A DNA stretch of 23,583 bases, taken from assembly GCA_946623195.1 (NCBI GenBank), contig CAMOQW010000018.1, positions 1 through 23,583 of the forward strand. The letters are read 5' to 3'. Shown here piece after piece: positions 17,148 to 23,583 of the stretch. Position numbers and translations under genes: made by a program. Source of the DNA: an uncultured Prevotella sp. (GTDB lineage: Bacteria > Bacteroidota > Bacteroidia > Bacteroidales > Bacteroidaceae). Below the pieces are notes generated by a model. It saw nothing but the letters and a program-made list of their open reading frames with translations. It ran no database searches and had not been told where the DNA came from. The number at the start of each line of letters is the position of its first letter. Position 1 is the first letter of the stretch.

Positions 17148-18032
17148 TTACTTGACTTTAGCCACCAGTTCAGCAGGATATTTCGGCATGGCACCATTCT
17201 GGGTGCATACGTATGCACTGACTTCCACGGCGATGCGGTGTGCCTCCTTGATGGGCTTGCCATTCAGAATGGCGGCACAGAACGACCCCGTGAACGAGTC
17301 GCCAGCTCCTACGGTATCAGCCACCTCCACCTTCGGGGTGGGCTGGAACGACTGCTGACCATCGGCTGTGAAGACATAAGAACCGTTGGTGCCGCAGGTC
17401 AGCACGAGCAACTGCAGGTCGTAGTCCTTGACAATCTGTTCGCACACCTTGGCATCGTCCAGGTCCTGATAGCCGAACATGCGGCTCACTACTACCAGTT
17501 CCTCGTCGTTGATCTTCAGGATGTTGCAGCGGCGGAACGATTCCTCCAGAACTTCCTTCGAGAAGAACTGCTGGCGCAGGTTGATGTCGCAAATCTTCAG
17601 GCAGTCCTTGGGAGTGGCTTCCAGGAACTTCTGGATGGTCTGGCGGCTTACCACGTTGCGCTGAGCCAGTGAACCAAAGCATACGGCACGACAGTTCTTG
17701 GCAGCTTCCTCGACCTCAGCGGTGAATGGGATGTTGTCCCAAGCTACGTTCTCCTTGATTTCGTAAGTGGGGATGCCCTCACCCGTCAGCGTTACCTGTA
17801 CCGTACCGGTGGCGTATGGCACGCGCGGCATCAGGTATTTCAGTCCGTTATTCTCTAAAGCTTCAATAGTCTCTTCTGCCAGCTTGTCCTCGCCCAGGGC
17901 GCTGATAGCCATGGTGTTGAGACCAAACTGACCAGCATGATAAGCGAAATTTGCAGGTGCGCCACCCAGTTTCTTTCCTTCGGGCAGCATGTCCCATAAT
18001 GCCTCGCCCAGTCCGATAATAAGATTCTTCAT
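17148..18032 (-). CDS. PfkB-family fructokinase
   Basis: The 294-residue protein is a ribokinase/PfkB-family sugar kinase of normal length, predicted to phosphorylate fructose with ATP in the cytoplasm. The N-terminal substrate motif KKLGGAPANFAYHAGQFG (21-38) is characteristic of fructokinases. The C-terminal PfkB signature DTVGAGDSFTGSF contains the catalytic base Asp245. It is the last gene of the GH32-permease-kinase operon, so the set reads as cleave fructan, import fructose, phosphorylate it. The gap of 43 bp to the permease is AT-rich with short CGTT repeats and no promoter that I can identify. Activity on another hexose is possible, but context favours fructose. Confidence 0.93.
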   Translation of the reverse strand: MKNLIIGLGEALWDMLPEGKKLGGAPANFAYHAGQFGLNTMAISALGEDKLAEETIEALENNGLKYLMPRVPYATGTVQVTLTGEGIPTYEIKENVAWDNIPFTAEVEEAAKNCRAVCFGSLAQRNVVSRQTIQKFLEATPKDCLKICDINLRQQFFSKEVLEESFRRCNILKINDEELVVVSRMFGYQDLDDAKVCEQIVKDYDLQLLVLTCGTNGSYVFTADGQQSFQPTPKVEVADTVGAGDSFTGSFCAAILNGKPIKEAHRIAVEVSAYVCTQNGAMPKYPAELVAKVK

Positions 18033-18075
18033 ATTCGTTTTCGTTTTTCGTTATTGTTATCGTTATGATTAATGA

Positions 18076-19236
18076 TTAGTGTTTCACGTTCTTGATGAAT
18101 GTGAAGAGGTAGACGACACCTACTGCCATGACAGCAACGGCACCGGCCTGCCCCATGGCATCGCTCATGAAGCCCATGACGAGAGGGAACACCGTGCCGC
18201 CGAACAACCCCATAATCATAAGGCCCGAGACCTCATTCTGCTTGTCGGGAACAGAGAGCAGTGCTTCTGAGAAAGCCATCGAGAAGATGTTGGAGTTGCC
18301 GTAGCCGACCAGTGCGATGGCTGTGTAGAGCATGGCCTTCGACTGTCCTCCGAACATCAGTGCCATAGAGACAGCCATCAGTACGACGCTGATGATGAAG
18401 AACCAGCGGGTCTTCATGACGCGCAAGAAGAAGGAGCCCGTCAGTGCACCGATAGTACGGAAGATGAAGTACAGAGAGGTGGCAAAAGCAGCCTCGTTGA
18501 GCGTCATGCCTACACGCTCCATCAGCAGTTTCGGAGCCGTGGTATTAGTGCCCACGTCGATACCCACGTGGCACATGATAGCCAGGAACGACAGCAGTAC
18601 GATGGGCTTGCCCAGCAGGCGCAGACAATCCATGAATGATGACGACTTGCCCTCAGCAATTTCTTCCTGAATAGGTGTGGCCCACAGCAGCAGGCTGGCC
18701 AGCACGCCCACGATGAAATAAACCAGGAACAGCACGCGCCAGTCGTAGCCGAACGACGGCATGACCTGCGTGGCACCCCACATAGCCAGATAGGGAGCCA
18801 GGAATGAGGCGATGGCCTTGACAAACTGTCCGAAAGTCAGCGTTGATGCCAGGTTTTTGTCTCCGATAATCAGCATGGCCAGCGGGTTGATGCTGGTCTG
18901 CATCAGTGCATTGCCGATGCCCAGCAGCGAGAAGGCCACGAGCATGATTTCGAACGAGTAGCCCAGCAGTGGGATAAACAGCGACACGACGGTCACGATA
19001 AGCGAGAGCAACACGGTTTTCTTGCGGCCTATCTTGTTCATTAGCATACCCGTGGGCACGGAGAAGATGAGGAACCAGAAGAACACCAGCGAGGGGAACA
19101 CGTTGGCCACGGAGTCGCTCAGCTGCAGGTCTTCCTTGACATAGTTGGATGCAATGCCCACGAGGTCTACAAAGCCCATGCAGAAGAAGCACAGCATCAC
19201 GGGAATCAGATAGATGGATTTGTTTTGGTTAGCCAT
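18076..19236 (-). CDS. MFS sugar permease, FHS family (probable fructose importer)
   Basis: The 386-residue protein has about 12 hydrophobic segments of a major facilitator and resembles the fucose-galactose-glucose (FHS) proton symporters, the type that imports fructose in Bacteroides fructan loci. Visible landmarks include the loop motif NKIGRKKTVLL after the second segment, GIGNALMQTSINPLAMLIIG, MCHVGIDVGTNTTAPKLL at the start of the second half, and GLMIMGLFGGTVFPLVMGF near the C-terminus. The frame extends 9 codons further to a TTG, but the ATG at 19234-19236 (MANQNKSIYLIPV) gives a normal FHS start. Placement between GH32 and fructokinase supports fructose as substrate. It acts in the inner membrane. 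Confidence 0.92.
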   Translation of the reverse strand: MANQNKSIYLIPVMLCFFCMGFVDLVGIASNYVKEDLQLSDSVANVFPSLVFFWFLIFSVPTGMLMNKIGRKKTVLLSLIVTVVSLFIPLLGYSFEIMLVAFSLLGIGNALMQTSINPLAMLIIGDKNLASTLTFGQFVKAIASFLAPYLAMWGATQVMPSFGYDWRVLFLVYFIVGVLASLLLWATPIQEEIAEGKSSSFMDCLRLLGKPIVLLSFLAIMCHVGIDVGTNTTAPKLLMERVGMTLNEAAFATSLYFIFRTIGALTGSFFLRVMKTRWFFIISVVLMAVSMALMFGGQSKAMLYTAIALVGYGNSNIFSMAFSEALLSVPDKQNEVSGLMIMGLFGGTVFPLVMGFMSDAMGQAGAVAVMAVGVVYLFTFIKNVKH

Positions 19237-19273
19237 ATCTTTTTGAGTCTTTTTAATATTCAAAGAATAATGT

Positions 19274-20935
19274 TCAATGTTTAATCTCGTAGACGGTAGC
19301 CTTTCCGCCCTTTACCTTTACGTCATTGTATGCTTCCGTGGGGAATACCAGGTTGGTCATGGCCATGTGGCCGTCGGCATCGAATACCTCCATGGAGCAT
19401 CGGTCGATGAAGATGCGCAGCTGCTTCAGCTGACCGTGAGTGGGAGCCGTCGTAGTGCAGGCAAAGTTTTCGCTGAACGAGCTGTCACCGCTCTTTGTGC
19501 GGTCCATGGCGAAGGTCTGCTTCTGGGCATCGTAGTGCATCACCACCTGTTCGCCTTTCAGATTCGAGAAGGTGATGTCGGCCGAACCCTTTAAGTCGAC
19601 GATGACTTCGCAGGTCTCAGTAGGCTTCTTGATTTTCTGTCCGCGAACGGCCAGCATCTCCTTCGAGGGCACTACGCTGACGTAGGTCTCTTCGCCGTCA
19701 GTAAACAATCCGAGGTCGCGGGGCACGCTGTTGGCAGAACGGAACTGCTTGGTGGGCACCTGGTTGGCATACTGCCAGTTCGACATCCAGGCCAGTGCCA
19801 CGTGGCGTCCTTCCGGAGCATTGTAGAAGGTGACGGTGGCATAGTGGTCCTTGCCGTAGTCGAGCCATTTCGTCACCTTTGGCATCGATTCGCAAGTGAA
19901 GCGGTGGCCATCGAAGTCGCCTACAAAGTACTGGGTGGCAGAACCGCCGAAGGGACCGCCGGGGTTGATGTTGCACAGCAGCACCCACTTTTGGCCAATC
20001 TTCAGCAGGTCCGGACATTCCCAGACGCCGCCGTGGTTGCCGTATTCCTTGCCGAACGAGCTTTCATATTTCCACTGCTTCAGGTCTTTCGACGAGAATA
20101 TCTGCATCTCCTGACCCACAGCCAGTATGAGATTCCAGCAGCCGTTGTCTTCGTTCCAGAACACCTTCGGGTCGCGGAAGTCCGGGGCGTCGGCAGTCAG
20201 CACGGGGTTGCCGCTGAATTTCTGAAATGTGCGTCCGCCGTCCTTGGAGACCGCCATCGACTGCGTCTGGTGATGACCGGCCGACGTGTAGAAAGCCACC
20301 ACGTCGCCTGCGTTGGTCACGCAGGAGCCGCTGAAGATGCTGCCCAGCCAGTCGGCCTCGATAGCCGTAGGCTGAGCCTCCCAATGTATAAGGTCGCGCG
20401 AGGTGGAGTGTCCCCACGTCATGTTTTCCCACTGCGAACCGTAGGGGTTCCACTGGTAGTACAGATGCCATACGCCATCCTTGTAGAACATGCCGTTGGG
20501 GTCGTTCATCCATCCATAGAGGGGAGTGTGGTGATAGGCGGGACGGAAATGCTCGCGATTGGTGGTGTCGAAGGTGTTGGAATACTTCATCTCCTTCCAG
20601 CATACAAATTCGCTCACGGCACCCTTCTGCCGGCGGTCTCCGTGAAACTCGATGTCGAGCAGCCAGGCACCCTTCAGCTCCAGGGGCACATAGTAGTCCA
20701 CCCGGTCGGTGGCCAGTTTGACGTTCAGCCGCCGGGCCATGTCGTTCTTGCTGTTCACGACGGCGATGGCTGCAATGTCTTCCGACTCCTGGACGGGCAG
20801 CAGCAGAAACTTTTCTCCCTGTTTCACCTTCAGCATGGCGTGCTTCTCACCTAAGACCGTCGGCTTCACCTGAGCCAGAGCCGCAGCAGCTCCTGCCAGC
20901 AGCATGGTCATCAATGCAAATACGATTTTTCTCAT
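19274..20935 (-). CDS. GH32 beta-fructosidase (levanase/inulinase type), exported
   Basis: GH32 enzymes hydrolyse beta-fructosyl bonds in levan, inulin or sucrose. The 553-residue protein has a cleavable signal peptide (AAALA-QVK, about residues 1-21). A short N-terminal beta domain of the DUF4980 type found on Bacteroides GH32 enzymes spans about 25-125, then comes the five-bladed propeller and a C-terminal beta-sandwich (about 420-553). The catalytic triad is visible: nucleophile Asp145 in WMNDPNG, transition-state stabiliser Asp255 in FRDPKVFW and acid/base Glu306 in WECPDL. The C-terminal domain has the FIDRCSMEVF pattern. There is no lipobox, so a periplasmic location is likely. It is first in its operon and divergent from the regulator, which is consistent with induction by fructose or fructan. 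Confidence 0.96.
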   Translation of the reverse strand: MRKIVFALMTMLLAGAAAALAQVKPTVLGEKHAMLKVKQGEKFLLLPVQESEDIAAIAVVNSKNDMARRLNVKLATDRVDYYVPLELKGAWLLDIEFHGDRRQKGAVSEFVCWKEMKYSNTFDTTNREHFRPAYHHTPLYGWMNDPNGMFYKDGVWHLYYQWNPYGSQWENMTWGHSTSRDLIHWEAQPTAIEADWLGSIFSGSCVTNAGDVVAFYTSAGHHQTQSMAVSKDGGRTFQKFSGNPVLTADAPDFRDPKVFWNEDNGCWNLILAVGQEMQIFSSKDLKQWKYESSFGKEYGNHGGVWECPDLLKIGQKWVLLCNINPGGPFGGSATQYFVGDFDGHRFTCESMPKVTKWLDYGKDHYATVTFYNAPEGRHVALAWMSNWQYANQVPTKQFRSANSVPRDLGLFTDGEETYVSVVPSKEMLAVRGQKIKKPTETCEVIVDLKGSADITFSNLKGEQVVMHYDAQKQTFAMDRTKSGDSSFSENFACTTTAPTHGQLKQLRIFIDRCSMEVFDADGHMAMTNLVFPTEAYNDVKVKGGKATVYEIKH

Positions 20936-20969
20936 CTTTTTTATCTTTAGTTATTGAACTTTTGCCCGG

Positions 20970-20977
20970 CAAAGATA
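20970..20977 (-). promoter_or_regulatory. -7 box of the GH32 operon promoter
   Basis: The minus strand reads TATCTTTG, an exact TAnnTTTG match, 34 bp before the GH32 start. At the expected upstream distance there is no TTTG, so the promoter looks incomplete and probably needs an activator. Confidence 0.65.
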
Positions 20978-21023
20978 GGAAAAATAATCCTGGCAGACTA
21001 TAATTTATGATACAAAACCTAAA

Positions 21024-21069
21024 AAAAAACGTTCATTTTAACCTTTTTGTTATCCAATGAACGTTTTTT
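21024..21069. promoter_or_regulatory. Perfect 14-bp inverted repeat, candidate operator
   Basis: AAAAAACGTTCATT (21024-21037) and AATGAACGTTTTTT (21056-21069) are exact reverse complements, separated by 18 bp. The pair lies between the GH32 and regulator promoters, about 10 bp above the regulator -33 box. Centre-to-centre spacing of 32 bp is close to three helical turns. It is the best candidate binding site for the AraC-type regulator. Confidence 0.6.
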
Positions 21070-21078
21070 GCTTACTTT

Positions 21079-21110
21079 TTTGGCAGGTTCGTGGAAAATA
21101 ACTAACTTTG
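21079..21110 (+). promoter_or_regulatory. Bacteroidetes-type promoter of the regulator gene
   Basis: TTTG (21079-21082) and TAACTTTG (21103-21110) are 20 bp apart, a full match to the Bacteroidetes consensus. Predicted start near 21117 leaves about 30 bases of leader. This box lies inside the 13-codon upstream extension of the reading frame, which supports the later ATG start. Confidence 0.8.
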
Positions 21111-21146
21111 CGAGCGAAAAAACTACTATCACACTACGTTGAAGCT

Positions 21147-22760
21147 ATGCAGAAACCATTATTAGTCCTGTTGTCCTTGTTGCTGTGCTATGGGTGTAGT
21201 CGCCAGACCCCGCGCTATGTGATCGGAGTGTCACAATGCTCCGAAGACATCTGGCGCGAGAAGCAGAATGCCGAGCTCCGCCTGGGGGCCTATTTCCAGG
21301 ATGGCGTGGAGTTGCGTTTCGCTGCCGCCTACGACAGCGACGAGCGTCAGGTGCAGCAGATTGACAGTCTGGTGAAGACCGGCATCGACCTGCTGATTGT
21401 TGCCCCCAACCAGGTGCAGACCATATCGCCGGCCATCGACAGGGCCTTCGACAGCGGCATCCCCGTCATCGTCTTTGAACGCAAGACCAATTCCCGCAAA
21501 TACACCGCGCTTATCAGTGCCGACAACTACGAGATGGGTCGGCAGATGGGCGAATTTGTAGCCGCCCGGCTCAGCCGTCACGGCACCATCATGGTGGTCA
21601 AGGGTCTGGAGGGCTCTTCGCCAGCCATTGAGCGCCACAAGGGATTTCTCGACGTCGTCAGCCAGTATCCCGACCTCCGCGTGGTAGCCACCCTGCAGGG
21701 CGACTGGACTGAAGAGACTGCCTATAAAACGGTGAAAGAGTGGTGCTCCCGGCAGCCCAATGTAGCCGTCGACCTGGTGTTTGGCCTGAACGACCGTACC
21801 GCCATGGGAGCCCGCAAGGCCTTCCAGGAGGCTGCCCGTCATCGCGGCTCCCAAGACTTGGGAGAGGGTGGTGGCAGCCGTCTTCCCCTTTTCTGCGGAA
21901 TCGACGGGCTGCCGGGCAAGGGCGGTGGCATCCAGCTGGTTCGCGACTCCATCCTCGAAGCATCCTATATCTATCCCACCTGTGGCGACCAGCTGCTGCA
22001 GTTAGCCGTCGACATACTCGACGGCAAGCCCTACGAGAAAGAGAAGCACCTGATGTCGGCCCTGGTCACCCGCGACAATGCCAATGTGCTCTACATGCAG
22101 AGTGAGGAGCTGCGCGAACAGAGCCACTATCTGGACCGCCTCCACCGTCAGGCCGACAACTATCTGCAGCAACTCGACACCCAGCGCACCATCACCCTGC
22201 TGGCCTTCATCGTCATCGCCCTCCTGGTGGTGGCCATCGTCCTGTTCTATCTTTATCATATAGGAAAGGTGACACTGCGGCAGGAACGCGTGGTCAACAC
22301 CCTGTGGAATATGAATACCGATGCTATTCCTCAGTCCGACGAGCCCCAACAGCCCGCAGACGCTGTGGCAGCAGAGCAGCCCCATGCCGAAGTTCCTCAG
22401 CCCGGGGCTGCCAGCCATGCCGACCCGCTGCCCATGCCTGCCACCGCCACCCTCTTCATAGCCCGCTTCAAGGAAGCCGTTGAGGCCCGCCTGGAGGATA
22501 GCGAGCTCAGCATAGAAGACCTGGCCGCCGACATGCATCTGAGTCGTGTACAGCTCTATCGCAAGGTCAAGGCGGTCACCGGTTCCACTCCTGTTGAATT
22601 GCTGCGCACCGCCCGTCTGCAGCGCGCCTACCAGTTGCTGGCCACTACCGACAAGAGCATCAGCGAGGTGGCCTATCAGGTAGGCTTCACCGCCCCCAGC
22701 TATTTCACCAAGTGCTTCAAGGAAGAGTATGGTCAGCTGCCCGGCGACTTGAGAGGGTGA
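21147..22760 (+). CDS. Transmembrane one-component regulator: periplasmic fructose-sensor-like domain fused to AraC HTH
   Basis: The 537-residue protein starts with a lipoprotein-like signal (LLLCYGC, Cys17; the -3 residue is unusual). A type I periplasmic-binding domain follows (about 24-312), with YVIGVSQCSEDIWREK, DLLIVAPNQVQTISPAIDRA, VIVFERKTNS and ALISADNYEMG. From memory these closely match the sensor of B. thetaiotaomicron BT1754, the fructose-binding hybrid two-component sensor. A helical stretch (316-347), one membrane helix (348-372), a Pro/Ala/Gln-rich linker (395-435) and an AraC-family HTH pair (437-535; LSIEDLAADMHLSRVQLYRK and SISEVAYQVGFTAPSYFTKCFKEEYG) complete it. There is no histidine kinase, receiver or ATPase domain. 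It probably senses fructose in the periplasm and activates the divergent GH32-permease-fructokinase operon directly from the membrane. The ATG at 21147 is preferred over a TTG at 21108 that overlaps the promoter. Confidence 0.93.
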   Translation: MQKPLLVLLSLLLCYGCSRQTPRYVIGVSQCSEDIWREKQNAELRLGAYFQDGVELRFAAAYDSDERQVQQIDSLVKTGIDLLIVAPNQVQTISPAIDRAFDSGIPVIVFERKTNSRKYTALISADNYEMGRQMGEFVAARLSRHGTIMVVKGLEGSSPAIERHKGFLDVVSQYPDLRVVATLQGDWTEETAYKTVKEWCSRQPNVAVDLVFGLNDRTAMGARKAFQEAARHRGSQDLGEGGGSRLPLFCGIDGLPGKGGGIQLVRDSILEASYIYPTCGDQLLQLAVDILDGKPYEKEKHLMSALVTRDNANVLYMQSEELREQSHYLDRLHRQADNYLQQLDTQRTITLLAFIVIALLVVAIVLFYLYHIGKVTLRQERVVNTLWNMNTDAIPQSDEPQQPADAVAAEQPHAEVPQPGAASHADPLPMPATATLFIARFKEAVEARLEDSELSIEDLAADMHLSRVQLYRKVKAVTGSTPVELLRTARLQRAYQLLATTDKSISEVAYQVGFTAPSYFTKCFKEEYGQLPGDLRG

Positions 22761-22883
22761 ATCTTAAAGTATTACCATTCCAGATGGATGAGTCAGCTCT
22801 GAGAGGGTGAAGAAGCTCGGGGGATAAGGATTGGACATTTGGTGCTAAGTAGCTATAAATTAGCAGTTTACATTTATTTTTCC

Positions 22884-22971
22884 TTCTACTTTGCCTCTAC
22901 TTTGCCTCTACTTTCCTTCTACTTTCCTTCTACTTTGCCTCTACTAATCCTCTACCTTCTTTCTATTAAAC
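22884..22971 (+). repeat. 11-bp tandem array, left copy
   Basis: Eight units of exactly 11 bp follow each other, with consensus YTCTACTTTSC. The first five are nearly identical and the last three diverge (CTCTACTAATC, CTCTACCTTCT, TTCTATTAAAC). The period is one unit per helical turn. Confidence 0.9.
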
Positions 22972-23063
22972 ATCCTTTTTCTGTACACACCAAAAGGCAG
23001 GAAAGTGCCAGATAGGGTGCTGGCAGATATAGAACAGGTGGGCTGCAAGTTTTCCGCCCTAAG

Positions 23064-23099
23064 GTAGCTGCTAAATTCTCTAGAGAATTCAGCGGCTAC
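23064..23099. repeat. 36-bp near-perfect palindrome with core AATTCTCTAGAGAATT
   Basis: Two 18-base arms pair at 16 of 18 positions; one of the two exceptions would be a G-U pair in RNA. The central 16 bp (23074-23089) are perfectly palindromic. In RNA or cruciform DNA it would be a very stable hairpin. Confidence 0.85.
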
Positions 23100-23139
23100 A
23101 TAGGGATGTAGTAATGACGGGAAGGCCTACCAGTCGGTA

Positions 23140-23155
23140 AATTCTCTAGAGAATT
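23140..23155. repeat. Second copy of the 16-bp palindrome AATTCTCTAGAGAATT
   Basis: This is an exact copy of the core at 23074-23089, preceded by the same TA, so 18 bp are shared. The two copies are 66 bp apart. The flanks here do not continue the palindrome. Confidence 0.9.
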
Positions 23156-23261
23156 GGGAAAGAAGAAATAGAGAGAAAAGTAACGGGAACGTATGTTGGA
23201 ATCTGCGAGGCAGGGATGTAGATGTTAAAAAGACTATAGGCTGGGTAGTCAAGAGATAGAA

Positions 23262-23338
23262 ACAAAGCAGAGGTAAAGTAGAGGTAAGGTAGAGGCAAAG
23301 TAGAAGCAAGGTAGAGGCAAAATAGAGGCAAAGTAGAA
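23262..23338 (-). repeat. 11-bp tandem array, right copy in opposite orientation
   Basis: Seven units of 11 bp read GCAAAGTAGAR on the plus strand, the reverse complement of the left array unit. Units vary at two or three positions (for example GTAAGGTAGAG, GCAAAATAGAG). The gap between the two arrays is 290 bp. Confidence 0.9.
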
Positions 23339-23356
23339 GAAAGATTCCAAGTAAAT

Positions 23357-23376
23357 AACTTGTAAGAACTTGTAAG
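23357..23376 (+). repeat. Short direct duplication AACTTGTAAG x2
   Basis: Two adjacent identical 10-bp copies lie 60 bp before the small ORF. They may be a slippage product or part of a control region; nothing else supports a role. Confidence 0.5.
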
Positions 23377-23435
23377 TCAGCGGTTTTGAAGAAAGACATC
23401 CCTTGTTTAGTAGAGGTAGAAGTAAAAAATAAAAA

Positions 23436-23555
23436 ATGAATAATACTGAATTTCAGCCCGCAGCTTTTTCCCTCATAGAGAGTACCATCTTCGGTTACAT
23501 GAAACTCTATGCCAGTTCCACCCTTGTTGTTACCTCAAATAAACAAGAACGATGA
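23436..23555 (+). CDS. Possible small protein, 39 residues, overlapping the next start
   Basis: The ATG at 23436 opens a 39-codon frame beginning MNNTEFQPAAFSLIE and ending in SNKQER. Its TGA overlaps the ATG of the next frame (ATGA at 23552-23555), the usual arrangement of translationally coupled genes. The middle section (FGYMKLYASSTLVV) is moderately hydrophobic but too short to call a membrane helix. I do not recognise the family. No TAnnTTTG box is visible upstream and there is no clear ribosome-binding site beyond an A-rich stretch. It may be a real small protein or leader peptide, or a chance ORF. Confidence 0.45.
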   Translation: MNNTEFQPAAFSLIESTIFGYMKLYASSTLVVTSNKQER

Positions 23556-23583
23556 AGCTGACAACGAACTTACTGATGATGAT
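23552..23583 (+). CDS. Start of a gene cut by the window end
   Basis: Ten codons (MKLTTNLLMM) are visible before the sequence ends. The basic start followed by hydrophobic residues would suit a signal peptide. Only the overlap with the preceding small ORF supports it. Confidence 0.35.
   Translation, partial: MKLTTNLLMM

Larger units (their letters stand above)
22761..23435. other. Gene-free region with inverted 11-bp arrays and palindromes
   Basis: No credible gene is seen in these 675 bp. The region holds two arrays of one 11-bp unit in opposite orientation, two copies of a 16-bp palindrome between them, a small hairpin TGCCAG...CTGGCA near 23010, and a 10-bp direct duplication near 23357. 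GAGAGGGTGAA occurs at the end of the regulator gene and again 50 bp later. The minus-strand frame across 23127-23399 is a low-complexity by-product of the repeats. Confidence 0.7.

Noticed and set aside
19237..19263. TTG start for the permease
   Set aside because: The ATG at 19234-19236 gives a normal FHS start; the TTG lies in AT-rich spacer.
19802..20854. 350-codon plus-strand frame opposite GH32
   Set aside because: It is the reverse strand of a gene with a full GH32 catalytic triad; the translation has no recognisable motif and no promoter.
21147..22760. Classic hybrid two-component system or LacI-type repressor
   Set aside because: The binding domain is exported and lies N-terminal, the HTH is AraC type at the C-terminus, and no kinase or receiver is present.
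22751..22811. Repeated GAGAGGGTGAA at 22751 and 22801
   Set aside because: Two 11-bp copies 50 bp apart are weak evidence, and one is mostly coding sequence; likely a small local duplication.
22884..23338. CRISPR array
   Set aside because: Units are 11 bp and directly adjacent with no unique spacers, and no cas genes are present.
23127..23399. 90-codon minus-strand frame rich in Leu, Tyr and Ser
   Set aside because: Its periodic Leu/Tyr/Ser-rich pattern is the translation of the 11-bp units (three units make 33 bases), so it is a repeat artefact.

Overview
The window looks like a chromosomal segment of a Bacteroidales bacterium, most likely Prevotella or a close relative. The evidence is the gene families (GH67 and GH32 enzymes of gut/rumen Bacteroidetes type, DUF4254 beside a GT9 glycosyltransferase, a TPR-SpoIIE lipoprotein, a BT1754-like fructose-sensor domain), the near absence of strong Shine-Dalgarno sequences, and several exact TAnnTTTG boxes, the -7 element of Bacteroidetes promoters. 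The genus is an inference. No rRNA, tRNA, CRISPR array or transposase was seen.

Region 1 (1-6301, all minus strand) is a housekeeping/envelope run. In transcription order it holds a DUF4254 protein, a GT9 heptosyltransferase-like enzyme, rubredoxin, the YchF/OLA1 ATPase, Lgt, a lipoprotein with TPR-like helices and a SpoIIE/PP2C phosphatase domain, and the 5' part of another exported gene cut by the window edge. Spacings are tight (stop and start abut at 5664/5665) and a TAACTTTG box precedes DUF4254.

Region 2 (6398-15400, minus strand) looks like one six-gene carbohydrate operon: split transketolase (N half, then C half), a GlpK-like FGGY kinase whose predicted glycerol pocket is altered, an L-fucose-isomerase-fold protein, a secreted GH3 glycosidase and a secreted GH67 alpha-glucuronidase. 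The enzymes could trim glucuronoxylan-type oligosaccharides and feed a sugar through isomerase, kinase and transketolase. The real sugar of the isomerase/kinase pair is not settled. A 15-bp perfect inverted repeat closes the operon, and an 8-bp tandem repeat lies between the transketolase halves.

Region 3 (15488-17129, plus strand) is gpmI, 2,3-bisphosphoglycerate-independent phosphoglycerate mutase, with its own promoter and a bidirectional terminator shared with the converging fructokinase gene.

Region 4 (17148-22760) is a compact fructan/fructose module: exported GH32, FHS-type sugar permease and PfkB fructokinase on the minus strand, facing a divergent regulator. The regulator is the most striking gene here. 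A periplasmic fructose-sensor-like domain is joined by one membrane helix straight to an AraC-type DNA-binding domain, with no histidine kinase or receiver. A perfect 14-bp inverted repeat lies between the divergent promoters and is a good operator candidate.

Region 5 (22761-23583) is about 675 bp of non-coding DNA. Two arrays of the same 11-bp unit lie in opposite orientation around two copies of a 16-bp palindrome. It is followed by a 39-codon ORF whose stop overlaps the start of a gene cut by the window end.
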